Part shown: piece by piece, positions 41,868 to 49,576 of the stretch
Layout of the letters: each line of letters starts with the position of its first letter
Position numbering within the stretch: position 1 is the first letter of the stretch
Source of the DNA: SHLQ01 sp964517125
GTDB taxonomy: Bacteria > Actinomycetota > Acidimicrobiia > Acidimicrobiales > SHLQ01
Assembly (NCBI GenBank): GCA_964517125.1
Contig: CAZFBD010000021.1
Coordinates: forward strand, 1 to 62,054
DNA length: 62,054 bases
Direction: 5' to 3'
Made by a program: the position numbers and the translations under genes
The notes under the pieces: model-generated
Database searches by the model: none
Told to the model about the DNA's origin: nothing
What the model saw: the letters and a program-made list of their open reading frames with translations, nothing else

Positions 41868-43295
41868 ATGCGCATGCGCACCGATCGACCACGTTTCAAC
41901 CAGCTTCTGGGCCTGCTGCTCCTGTTCGCCGTCGTCGCCACGGCATGCAGCGGCAATTCTGAGGACTCCGCGACAGCGAGCGATGTCGTCGACACCGCAA
42001 CCGATGCGGCAGACGACGCTGCTGAGGTGGTCGAGACCGACGGGGATTCTGACGCCGGTGACGCCATGGAAGAAGAAGCCATGGAAGACCGGGAGAGCAG
42101 CGACGGAGCCGACACTGCCAACGCCCTTGGTTCCGGCGGCGCCACCGGCGCGGAACTGACCGCTGCCGACATCGGCCGCGAGATCATCTTCACCGCCACC
42201 ATCGGTGTCGAGGTCGACGATGTCGCATCCGCAGGTGCCCGGGCCACCGAGATCATCGACGACGTCGGTGGTTTCGTGTTCGGACAGAACACCGTTGGTG
42301 GCGCCGAGCCCCGCTCCGAAATCACGTTCAAGGTGGACCCCAGCCGCTTCAACGAGGCGCTCGAACGTCTGGGAACCATTGGCGAACTCCGCAACCAGTC
42401 GATCACTACCGACGACGTCACCGAACGTGTCGTCGACCTGTCGAGCCGCATCGAAGTCGCCGAGCTGGGAGTCGAGCGCCTGCGCACCGCCATGGAGAAC
42501 GCTCCCGACCTGGAACAGTTCGCCGAACTCGAAGGTCTTCTGCTCTCCCGTGAGAGCGATCTCGAAGTCATGCGGGGCCAACTCCGAACGATCCGTGACC
42601 GCGTGGACCTGGCCACGATCACCCTGAGCCTGAGCCAGGACCGCATCGAGAACTCCGTGCGGCTCCAGGTCACGGTCTACGGCGACCACGATGGCGGCGT
42701 GTCGTGCCCCGGCGGCGCCGAGAACGTGAACGTGCCCGAGGGATCCGAGGCCACGCTGTGCTTCGAGATCACGAACTCCGGCGACCAGACGCTGCGGGAC
42801 CTCACCCTCACCGACACCGTGTTGGAGATTGACGACAACGGTGACCTCATCGAAGTCTTCGCAACCCTCGACGAACTCGCACCCGGCCAGTCGGCCATGG
42901 TCGCCTACGAGATCACCCCGGAGCGGGCCAGCCGGCCACGTCCGCGAGTCAGCGGCATTCCGACCGACGGCATTAGCAGCGACGCCACCGGAACCGCGGT
43001 TTCGACCACGAGCGAGTTCCAGATTCGGACGTTCGAGGCCGAGACCGACCCCGGCTTCGGCGACGGCTGGGACGCTGCACGGGATCTCCTGAGCGGTCTG
43101 TGGATCATGCTGACCGTCCTGGTTGGCTTCCTCATTCCGCTGCTGGTGCTGCTGCCGATCCTCTGGCTGATCTGGAGGGGTCTGAGCATGGTGCTTGCCC
43201 GACGACGTGATCGGCGGGAAGCAGCCCGTATCGCCGCCACTCCCCCGCCGCCGGAGCCGCAGCCGGTGCCAGCGGCTTCGGCGAGCGACGACTGA
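41868..43295 (+). CDS. DUF4349 domain lipoprotein with C-terminal membrane helix
   Basis: A 475-aa protein with a lipobox (VVATAC, Cys about 27), an acidic low-complexity linker, and a DUF4349 domain (about 100-265) containing TATIGVEVDDVASAGARATE, GGFVFGQNT, FKVDPSRFNEALERL and the helical VVDLSSRIEVAELGVERLR. A beta-rich DUF11-like segment follows (LCFEITNSGDQTLRDLTLTD), then a membrane helix at about 413-437 and a basic, Pro-rich cytoplasmic tail. AAGGGGGAA upstream fixes the ATG at 41868. The function is unknown; it is an envelope protein anchored at both ends. Confidence 0.82.
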   Translation: MRMRTDRPRFNQLLGLLLLFAVVATACSGNSEDSATASDVVDTATDAADDAAEVVETDGDSDAGDAMEEEAMEDRESSDGADTANALGSGGATGAELTAADIGREIIFTATIGVEVDDVASAGARATEIIDDVGGFVFGQNTVGGAEPRSEITFKVDPSRFNEALERLGTIGELRNQSITTDDVTERVVDLSSRIEVAELGVERLRTAMENAPDLEQFAELEGLLLSRESDLEVMRGQLRTIRDRVDLATITLSLSQDRIENSVRLQVTVYGDHDGGVSCPGGAENVNVPEGSEATLCFEITNSGDQTLRDLTLTDTVLEIDDNGDLIEVFATLDELAPGQSAMVAYEITPERASRPRPRVSGIPTDGISSDATGTAVSTTSEFQIRTFEAETDPGFGDGWDAARDLLSGLWIMLTVLVGFLIPLLVLLPILWLIWRGLSMVLARRRDRREAARIAATPPPPEPQPVPAASASDD

Positions 43296-43320
43296 CGCTC
43301 AACAGCCATACGCTGTGCAT

Positions 43321-43872
43321 GTGGCTGGTCGCATCAAGGTCCCGAACACCTTCCAACCCGTCGACGACGCCGTCGACCGGGCATGGGAGGGCCTTCGGGC
43401 CAGCCCGCTCGCCGATCGCATCTTCTACACGGCGAGTGAGTCGGCCAACTTCTCCATGGTGTGGCATGGCCTGGGCCTCGCCCGGGCTGCAACAACCGGC
43501 GACGTGTCATCGGCGCTGCGTACCAGCGCCGCCCTGGGGCTGGAATCGGCGATCATCAACGGGCCGGTCAAGTCGCTGTTTGAACGTGAGCGTCCCGATG
43601 TGCAGCCCGAGGACCGTCCCCGAAACCTCCGCCAGCCAAAGACGTCAAGCTTCCCCAGCGGGCACGCCAGTGCGGCGGTCGTGGCAACGAGCTTTCTCAC
43701 CGCAGGCTCGTCGGCCTGGTGGCGGTGGCCTGTGCGGGTCCTGGCAGGCATCGTCGCCACCAGCCGTATTCACGTGCAGATCCATCACGCAACCGACGTC
43801 GCCGCAGGCGCGGCAGCCGGGTGGGGTCTGACGAAGCTGCTGAAACCGCTACTTCGGCGAGTCTTCGCCTAG
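43321..43872 (+). CDS. PAP2-family phosphatase
   Basis: A 183-aa PAP2 (type 2 phosphatidic acid phosphatase) protein. All three phosphatase motifs are visible: KSLFERERP (84-92), SSFPSGHAS (PSGH 112-115) and SRIHVQIHHATD (149-159, catalytic His155 and Asp159). Substrates in the family are lipid phosphates such as undecaprenyl pyrophosphate or phosphatidylglycerol phosphate. The hydrophobic segments are few and short, so it may be membrane-associated rather than a full six-helix protein. GTG 43321 is chosen as start; a GTG two codons earlier exists. A diverged copy of its last nine codons lies 790 bp downstream. Confidence 0.8.
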   Translation: MAGRIKVPNTFQPVDDAVDRAWEGLRASPLADRIFYTASESANFSMVWHGLGLARAATTGDVSSALRTSAALGLESAIINGPVKSLFERERPDVQPEDRPRNLRQPKTSSFPSGHASAAVVATSFLTAGSSAWWRWPVRVLAGIVATSRIHVQIHHATDVAAGAAAGWGLTKLLKPLLRRVFA

Positions 43873-43882
43873 CTGGGAACGG
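43846..43882 (+). repeat. direct repeat, left copy (end of the PAP2 gene)
   Basis: 37 bp covering the last PAP2 codons and 10 bp beyond. It matches 44635-44671 at 33 of 37 positions. Three of the four differences fall at third codon positions of the PAP2 frame, so the copies are diverged alleles of the same gene end. Confidence 0.8.
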
Positions 43883-43886
43883 TCCA

Positions 43887-44627
43887 ATGAGCCCCGCTGC
43901 AGATGACCTGCGAGTCGCCGAGCAATATTGGCGCATGCGACTCGTGTCTTCCCGCCTTCTGCTGTTGCTCGCTTTGGTCGCCGTAATCGCAGCGTTCAGT
44001 TGGTGGGTTCTTCAGCGACAGGCCAATGCCCAACTGGTCGCCCGAGGCGAACTTGTCGTCGCTGAGGTCATCGCAGTCGACGGCGGACGAAGAAACTCAT
44101 CGATTCTTGTTCAGTACCTCGTCGACGGCGGCTTTCGTGAGAGCACGATCCACGCTCCGATGTTCGACCGGTTCAGTCGAGAGATGCTCGGCGCAAACGT
44201 CGAAATACTCGTCAACCCGACGAGCTCAGGCCTCGTACGAGCCACAGGATCGAGGAACATGCATCCTGCAACGGTGCTAGCCGCGATCGCTTCGCTGGCC
44301 GCTACGGCAATCGCCGTGAATCTGTTTGCGGTCGCGCTGGCCGCAAAGGAACTCCTACAGAGCCGAGAATGGAAAGCTGGCTTCCTGTCATTCGAACCCG
44401 CTGAACTCGAACTCGCTGCAGGCCGTCCTTGGAAACCGTCGCTCCTTCCTGCCAACGTCACGCTCCGGTCTTCTGACAGCGGAGTCGTGCTTTCACAAAG
44501 ACGGGCATACGGCCGAGTCGAACGGCAGATCGCCGAAACACCGACGATGTACGTGGCGAATCAGAAATGGACCCTGGTCGTACCAACTGCCGTTGACACA
44601 CCAGCCCTCGTTTGCCGTGGTGGTTAG
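43887..44627 (+). CDS. membrane protein of unknown function, DUF3592-like
   Basis: A 246-aa protein with two hydrophobic segments (about 24-43, LLLLLALVAVIAAFSWWVLQ, and about 130-155). Between them is a small soluble domain (VARGELVVAEVIAVDGGRRN, ILVNPTSSGLVRATG) that resembles DUF3592 proteins. The C-terminal 90 residues are soluble. The gene lies between two copies of the PAP2 tail and its codon third positions look less GC-biased than its neighbours, consistent with a later arrival. No Shine-Dalgarno or TAnnnT box fits the ATG at 43887. Confidence 0.55.
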   Translation: MSPAADDLRVAEQYWRMRLVSSRLLLLLALVAVIAAFSWWVLQRQANAQLVARGELVVAEVIAVDGGRRNSSILVQYLVDGGFRESTIHAPMFDRFSREMLGANVEILVNPTSSGLVRATGSRNMHPATVLAAIASLAATAIAVNLFAVALAAKELLQSREWKAGFLSFEPAELELAAGRPWKPSLLPANVTLRSSDSGVVLSQRRAYGRVERQIAETPTMYVANQKWTLVVPTAVDTPALVCRGG

Positions 44628-44634
44628 GCGATAG

Positions 44635-44671
44635 CCGCTGCTTCAGCGGGTGTTCGCCTAGCTGGGAACGG
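44635..44671 (+). repeat. direct repeat, right copy (diverged PAP2 tail)
   Basis: Reads as PLLQRVFA followed by a stop in the same frame pattern as the PAP2 end PLLRRVFA-stop, with no start and no upstream homology. It is a nine-codon fragment of a related PAP2 gene, running into the 3' end of the convergent small gene. Confidence 0.75.
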
Positions 44672-44862
44672 GGATGCTCTCGGGGGCTTCGGCGGCTGCA
44701 CTGGCCANNNNNNNNNNNNNNNNNNNNNNNNNNNNNNNNNNNNNNNNNNNNNNNNNNNNNNNNNNNNNNNNNNNNNNNNNNNNNNNNNNNNNNNNNNNNN
44801 NNNNNNNTTCGCCTAGCTGGGAACGGGGATGCTCTCGGGGGCTTCGGCGGCTGCACTGGCCA
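44653..44862. other. scaffold gap (100 N) flanked by identical 55-bp ends
   Basis: Positions 44708-44807 are N. The 55 bases before the gap (44653-44707) are identical to the 55 bases after it (44808-44862). An exact 55-bp overlap is what a de Bruijn assembler with k=55 leaves at neighbouring contig ends, so the gap is probably not real and the sequence is likely continuous. Any reading frame that crosses the Ns is an artefact. Confidence 0.85.
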
Positions 44863-44995
44863 GAAGAACCCGCACATCGAGCAGCATGTCGGCAACCTCG
44901 TTGGCGCTCATGAGCTCGCGAGAATGCAGCAGTCCAAGACCCTGGTCGATGAGTGCAAGAGCTTCCTCAATGTTGACCACATCAGTGTCTGTCAT
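44813..44995 (-). CDS. small hypothetical protein
   Basis: A 60-aa acidic, helical protein (VNIEEALALIDQGLGLLHSR, then EVADMLLDVRVLLASAAAEA) with no membrane helix or known motif. Its 3' end lies in the 55-bp segment duplicated across the gap, so a second partial copy of its last codons appears at 44658-44707. If the gap is closed there is only one gene here. Its stop overlaps the CTAG at the PAP2-type tail, indicating an original tail-to-tail arrangement with a PAP2 gene. The function is unknown. Confidence 0.55.
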   Translation of the reverse strand: MTDTDVVNIEEALALIDQGLGLLHSRELMSANEVADMLLDVRVLLASAAAEAPESIPVPS

Positions 44996-45115
44996 CTGCC
45001 CTCACTCCATCGCTTGCGTATGCCCACCGTACCCCCGATTCGGTGATGCCGTGGTGCAGTATCGGCTTCTTTTGCCCGCCTACTACTCTGTGACCATTCG
45101 ACGAAAGGGAAACCC

Positions 45116-45889
45116 ATGTTGGTGAAAGACAGTGTGTGCGTGGTCACCGGGGGCGCCGGAGGCATCGGCCGGGCGCTCGCAGAGCGATTTGTCGCCGAGG
45201 GAGCTGCACACGTGGTCATCGCCGACGTCAACGCAAGCCTGCTCGAAGCGACCGCAGCCGAAATCGGAGCGCACGCCATCGTCACCGATGTCGGTCAGGA
45301 AGCGCCCATCCAATCACTCATCGAGACGACTGAGGCGCAGTTCGGGCCAATCGACCTGTTCGTCGCCAACGCCGGCATCGGTGGCCACCCGGGCGGAGCC
45401 GAAGTCCCCGACGAGGAATGGCAGCGAATTTGGGACATCAACGTGATGCACCACGTCTGGGCAGCCCGCCACCTGATCCCCCGATGGACCGAGCGGGGCT
45501 CCGGTTACCTCGTGACCACGGCGTCCGCAGCAGGGCTCCTGTCCAACCTGGGCACGGCGCCGTACACGGTCACGAAACACGCCGCCGTTGGCTTTGCCGA
45601 ATGGCTGTCCATCACCCACCACGACGCCGGCATTCGGGTTTCCACGCTGTGCCCGCAGGCCGTCCGCACCGCCATGACGGCCAGTGACGACCCGGCCATC
45701 GCCAGCGTGGTCGCTCACGGCATGATCGAAACCGACGTCGTCGCCGATGCCGTCATCGTTGCGCTCGAAACCGAGACCTTCCACATCCTCCCGCACCCCG
45801 AGGTGGGCGAGTACATCGTGCACAAGGCGTCGAACATCGACTCGTGGCTCGGCGCAATGCGCAAGCTGCAGCGGCGGTTCTTCGGCTGA
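45116..45889 (+). CDS. short-chain dehydrogenase/reductase
   Basis: A 257-aa SDR. The NAD(P)-binding motif is VVTGGAGGIGRALAERF (residues 9-25), with an acidic residue at the end of the second strand (VIADVN) favouring NAD. NAG is in VANAGIGG, the catalytic Ser in VTTASAAG, and YTVTK holds Tyr and Lys. AAAGGGAAA precedes the ATG by a few bases, and TACTCT (45084-45089) lies at a conventional -10 distance, so this gene has an ordinary leader. The substrate is unknown. Confidence 0.9.
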   Translation: MLVKDSVCVVTGGAGGIGRALAERFVAEGAAHVVIADVNASLLEATAAEIGAHAIVTDVGQEAPIQSLIETTEAQFGPIDLFVANAGIGGHPGGAEVPDEEWQRIWDINVMHHVWAARHLIPRWTERGSGYLVTTASAAGLLSNLGTAPYTVTKHAAVGFAEWLSITHHDAGIRVSTLCPQAVRTAMTASDDPAIASVVAHGMIETDVVADAVIVALETETFHILPHPEVGEYIVHKASNIDSWLGAMRKLQRRFFG

Positions 45890-46004
45890 GTCAGGCCTCG
45901 GTGGTCATGGCGATGTCTGCGGCTGTTGAGGATTGGAGAACGCTCGGCTTTCCGAGCCGTGCCGTATCGGGCTATTTTCTGCACCCAAACGGCGAGCCCA
46001 ACGG

Positions 46005-48191
46005 ATGGACATGGCGTACGCGGACGACATTGATGGGAACGACGGGCTCCTTGCTTCGCTCCCGAGCACGCCAGAGACCCGGGAGCTGGCCGACGGCGAC
46101 GTACTGGTCGAGCAGCACACACCCGGTTCCGACGTCTACGTGGTCGTTCACGGCATCCTCATCGCCACGATCGACACCGGCGACGGTATGGGCGCCGCAC
46201 GGGTCGGCACGTTCGAACAGGGAGACCTCCTCGGCGAGCTGACAGCGCTCACCGGTGGTTTGCGTACGGCAACCGTTCGAGCGAACGGTGCAGTGGTCGT
46301 CGCCGTGGTCCCCCGCAATCACTTCGTTGCGTGGCTGGCCTCCCGGCCGGAACGCAGCGAACAGATCGCCGCTGCCGCCCGCGATCGGATCGACCGCAAC
46401 CGGACGGCAGCGCTCCTCACCAAGATCCTTGGCACCGACGACGTCGACATCGTCAACCTTGCGCTCCCCAACGTTACCTGGGAGACGCTCGATGCAGGCA
46501 ACGTGCTGTGCAACGAAGGGGAAGCCTCTGACGCTGCCTACCTCATCTTGAGCGGACGGGTCGAGGTCTCGAGCTCGCCACCAGTGGAGCTCGGGCGAAA
46601 CAAGATCGTAGGCGAGCTCGGCGTGCTCGACCGCCTGCCCCGGACCGCAACGGTCACGGCGTTGCGTCGGACGCGCCTCGGGCGCCTCTCGGCAGACGTC
46701 ATCGATGAGCTGAACACGAACCGGCCCGAGATTGGCCTGCATCTGTTCCGCCAGGCGCTCGGCCGAGCCATTCTTCCGAAGGAGCGGAGCGATGTTGCCG
46801 GCATGGTTGGGATCATTCCCGTCGTGGCCGATGCGTCGGGCGCCCTCGACAACGTGCTGGACGAGCTCGGCCGGCACGGATCGGTCACAAGGATCGACTC
46901 CGCCGTCATCGACGAACGCTTCGGGGCCGGCGCGTCCACGGCCGAGCTCGGCTCGGTCGGGGCCAGCCGCATTCTCGGACACGTGCATGATCTCGAAAAC
47001 TCGTTCGACCATGTGCTGCTCGTGGGCGACCGCGGAGCAACACCATGGTCGCTCCATGTGGCCGAGGCATCTGACCGGCTGCTGGCGCTCACCCCGGCAC
47101 AGCCGACACCCGCAGAATCGGCGACGCTGCGGGAGTTGGACTCGGCGTTGCAGTCCATCGGTGTACGGCCCTGGCACGGCGTGCTCCACCCAGACAGCAC
47201 GTCCTATCCGACTGGGCGACCAACCGAGCTGCGGGACCCGGTGCGAACGTTGCATCTTCGCCAGTCCACCGAGAGCGATCACCGCCGGGTCGCCCGGCTG
47301 CTCAGCGGCAATGCGGTGGCGTTTGCGCTTGGCGGTGGCGGCGCACGTGGGTTTGGGCACATCGGCGCCTACCAGGCACTTGGCGAGCACGGCATCGAGC
47401 CGGACATCGTCTACGGCTCGTCCATTGGAGCGGTGGTCGCGGCAGCCATCGCTCTCGACTACAGCGTCGAACAGATCACACACGAGGCGGAGGTGCTGTT
47501 CCAGGGGCTTTTGGACTGGACGCTTCCCGTTGTGGCGATGCTACGCGGAAGGAACATCACCAAGGCCATCTCGGATGGTTTTGGTGGCCACGACTGCGAA
47601 CATCTCTGGCGTCCATTCCTGTGTACGGCCACGAACCTCACCCAGTCCCGCCTCGAGGTGATCTCGACCGGCCCGCTCGACGAGGCGGTCCGCACGAGTA
47701 CGTCGATTCCGGGCATTCTCCCGCCCATGTCCCGAGGTGGCGACATCCTTGTGGACGGTGGAGTCTTGAACAACCTGCCGGCGGATCTCGCAGCCGCCGA
47801 CCCGGTGGTTCGCACCGTGTGGGCGATCGATGTGTCACCGCCATTCGGGCCGCGGGCAAAGGAGCCCATCGAACCCTCGGTCTCCGGTTTTCGCCTGCTC
47901 GCGCGGCGGGCCCTTCGCAAGCGTGACGCCTACCCGCCTGCAGCGAGCGTGGTCATGCAGACGATGGTGGCCGGGGCGAGTCGGGACCGGTGGGCCATGA
48001 CCACCGATGGCACGATCGACCACTACCTGCCCCTGGAGATCAGGGATTCCGGGTTGCTCGATTTCGAGAACGTCCGGCCCACGGTCCAAGCGGGGTACCG
48101 CTCGGCCGTGGACCAGATTCCCGAACTCCTGGATCAGACGACTGGCACACCGGCCATTGCCGCCGACAGCGCCTCGTCAGAGAGCTCGTGA
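46005..48191 (+). CDS. patatin-like phospholipase with two cyclic-nucleotide-binding domains
   Basis: A 728-aa protein of the neuropathy-target-esterase type. Two CAP-ED domains lie in the first 260 residues (ELADGDVLVEQHTPGSDVYV, GDLLGELTALTGG; then LDAGNVLCNEGEASDAAYLI, KIVGELGVLDRLPRTATV). A linker domain follows, then a patatin domain: oxyanion GGGGARGFGHIG (about 442), nucleophile in GSSIG (about 471) and catalytic Asp in DGG (about 583), so the Ser-Asp dyad is complete. It should be a lysophospholipase/esterase controlled by a cyclic nucleotide. The ATG at 46005 is preceded by TATTTT with a TTCCGA 17 nt earlier. Its last 58 bp overlap the end of convergent trpB2. Confidence 0.9.
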   Translation: MDMAYADDIDGNDGLLASLPSTPETRELADGDVLVEQHTPGSDVYVVVHGILIATIDTGDGMGAARVGTFEQGDLLGELTALTGGLRTATVRANGAVVVAVVPRNHFVAWLASRPERSEQIAAAARDRIDRNRTAALLTKILGTDDVDIVNLALPNVTWETLDAGNVLCNEGEASDAAYLILSGRVEVSSSPPVELGRNKIVGELGVLDRLPRTATVTALRRTRLGRLSADVIDELNTNRPEIGLHLFRQALGRAILPKERSDVAGMVGIIPVVADASGALDNVLDELGRHGSVTRIDSAVIDERFGAGASTAELGSVGASRILGHVHDLENSFDHVLLVGDRGATPWSLHVAEASDRLLALTPAQPTPAESATLRELDSALQSIGVRPWHGVLHPDSTSYPTGRPTELRDPVRTLHLRQSTESDHRRVARLLSGNAVAFALGGGGARGFGHIGAYQALGEHGIEPDIVYGSSIGAVVAAAIALDYSVEQITHEAEVLFQGLLDWTLPVVAMLRGRNITKAISDGFGGHDCEHLWRPFLCTATNLTQSRLEVISTGPLDEAVRTSTSIPGILPPMSRGGDILVDGGVLNNLPADLAAADPVVRTVWAIDVSPPFGPRAKEPIEPSVSGFRLLARRALRKRDAYPPAASVVMQTMVAGASRDRWAMTTDGTIDHYLPLEIRDSGLLDFENVRPTVQAGYRSAVDQIPELLDQTTGTPAIAADSASSESS

Positions 48192-49489
48192 TCGACCATC
48201 TCTCCGGCGAGGAAGGACTCGTACGACGCAAGGTCCAGGTGACCGTGTCCACACAGTGCGGTGAGAATCACCTTCTCCTCGCCTGATTCCTTGCACTTGT
48301 TCGCCTCACGAATGGCGGCGGCGATTGCATGCGTGGGTTCTGGAGCGGGCACGATGCCTTCGGTCCGTGCAAACTGCAACGCGCCAGTGAAGCACTCGGT
48401 CTGGCCAATGGACTCGGCCTCCACCAAGCCCAGCTCGTAGATGTGGCTGACCAGCGGGCTCATGCCGTGATAGCGCAGGCCACCAGCGTGGATCGGGTCT
48501 GGAACGAAACTGTGGCCCAGCGTGTGCATCTTCATCAGCGGTGTCATGCCAGCCGAATCGCCAAAGTCGTATCGGTATTCGCCCTGGGTGAGGCTTGGGC
48601 ACGCAGCTGGCTCGACGCAACGGATGGTGGGATTCATGTTTCCCTTGAGCTTCTCGCGCAGGAATGGGAAGGACAGACCGCCAAAGTTTGAGCCACCGCC
48701 GGTGCAGCCCACCAGCACGTCGGGGGTTTCACCAGCCATCTGCATCTGGAGCAGCGCTTCCTCGCCGATGATGGTCTGGTGCATGAGCACGTGATTCAAC
48801 ACGCTGCCCAACGCATAACGGACGTCCTCATGGGGAGCTGCCTCGGAGACGGCTTCGGAGATGGCGATGCCCAGGCTGCCGGTGTGATCGGGGTTCTCGG
48901 CAAGCAGCGAGCGTCCGAACTCGGTGACGTCGGATGGGCTCGGGTGCACACTGGCGCCCCAGATCTCCATCATCGTCTTGCGGTGCGGCTTCAGCTTGTA
49001 GCTGGCCGCCACCTGCCAGACCTCGCACTCGAGGTCGAACTGGGCGCACGCGAACGCAAGCGAGGAGCCCCACTGGCCGGCACCGGTTTCAGTGGTGAGC
49101 TTTCGCACTCCGGCCTTGGCGTTGTAGTACGCCTGCGGCACCGAAGTGTTGGGCTTGTGTGAGCCGGCCGGGCTGACACCTTCGTACTTGTAGAAGATCT
49201 TTGCGGGCGTATCGAGCAGCTTCTCCAGTCGGCGCGCCCGGAACAGCGGGCTCGGCCTCCAGATGCGGTAGATGTCCAGGACTTCGCCCGGAATGTCGAT
49301 GTAGGAGTCTTGCGACACCTCCTGCATGATGAGGTCCATCGGGAAGAGCGGAGCGAAGTCGTCGGGGCCAGCGGGCTCACGGGTGCCCGGATGCAGGGCC
49401 GGTGGGGGTGGTTCGGGCAGATCGGGGACGATGTTGTACCACTGCGTCGGCATTTCCGACTCGTTGAGCAGGTACTTGTGCTGGTCCAT
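48134..49489 (-). CDS. tryptophan synthase beta-like protein TrpB2
   Basis: A 451-aa PLP enzyme of the TrpB2 group, which occurs without a TrpA partner. The PLP Lys is in VSPAGSHKPNTSVPQAYY, the phosphate-binding loop is VGCTGGGSNFGG, and TETGAGQWGSSLAFACAQF and CVEPAACPSLTQGEY are group-specific. TrpB2 makes tryptophan from indole and serine or salvages indole. AGGGGAA lies 5 nt before the ATG at 49489. No other trp gene is nearby. Its 3' end overlaps the patatin gene by 58 bp tail to tail. Confidence 0.9.
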   Translation of the reverse strand: MDQHKYLLNESEMPTQWYNIVPDLPEPPPPALHPGTREPAGPDDFAPLFPMDLIMQEVSQDSYIDIPGEVLDIYRIWRPSPLFRARRLEKLLDTPAKIFYKYEGVSPAGSHKPNTSVPQAYYNAKAGVRKLTTETGAGQWGSSLAFACAQFDLECEVWQVAASYKLKPHRKTMMEIWGASVHPSPSDVTEFGRSLLAENPDHTGSLGIAISEAVSEAAPHEDVRYALGSVLNHVLMHQTIIGEEALLQMQMAGETPDVLVGCTGGGSNFGGLSFPFLREKLKGNMNPTIRCVEPAACPSLTQGEYRYDFGDSAGMTPLMKMHTLGHSFVPDPIHAGGLRYHGMSPLVSHIYELGLVEAESIGQTECFTGALQFARTEGIVPAPEPTHAIAAAIREANKCKESGEEKVILTALCGHGHLDLASYESFLAGEMVDHELSDEALSAAMAGVPVV

Positions 49490-49576
49490 GGGGTTCCCCT
49501 TTTTTCGCTTGTGCACAGGCATTGTCCCGCATGACTGGACTACGGGTCCAATGGCGATCCGAACATCACTTCGTCG

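Noticed and set aside
43846..44671. Flanking repeats as the target duplication of an insertion sequence
   Set aside because: The copies are 37 bp with synonymous differences, there is no transposase, and no terminal inverted repeats are visible.
44612..45046. Frames reading through the N gap
   Set aside because: They contain unknown residues and only exist because of the padding.
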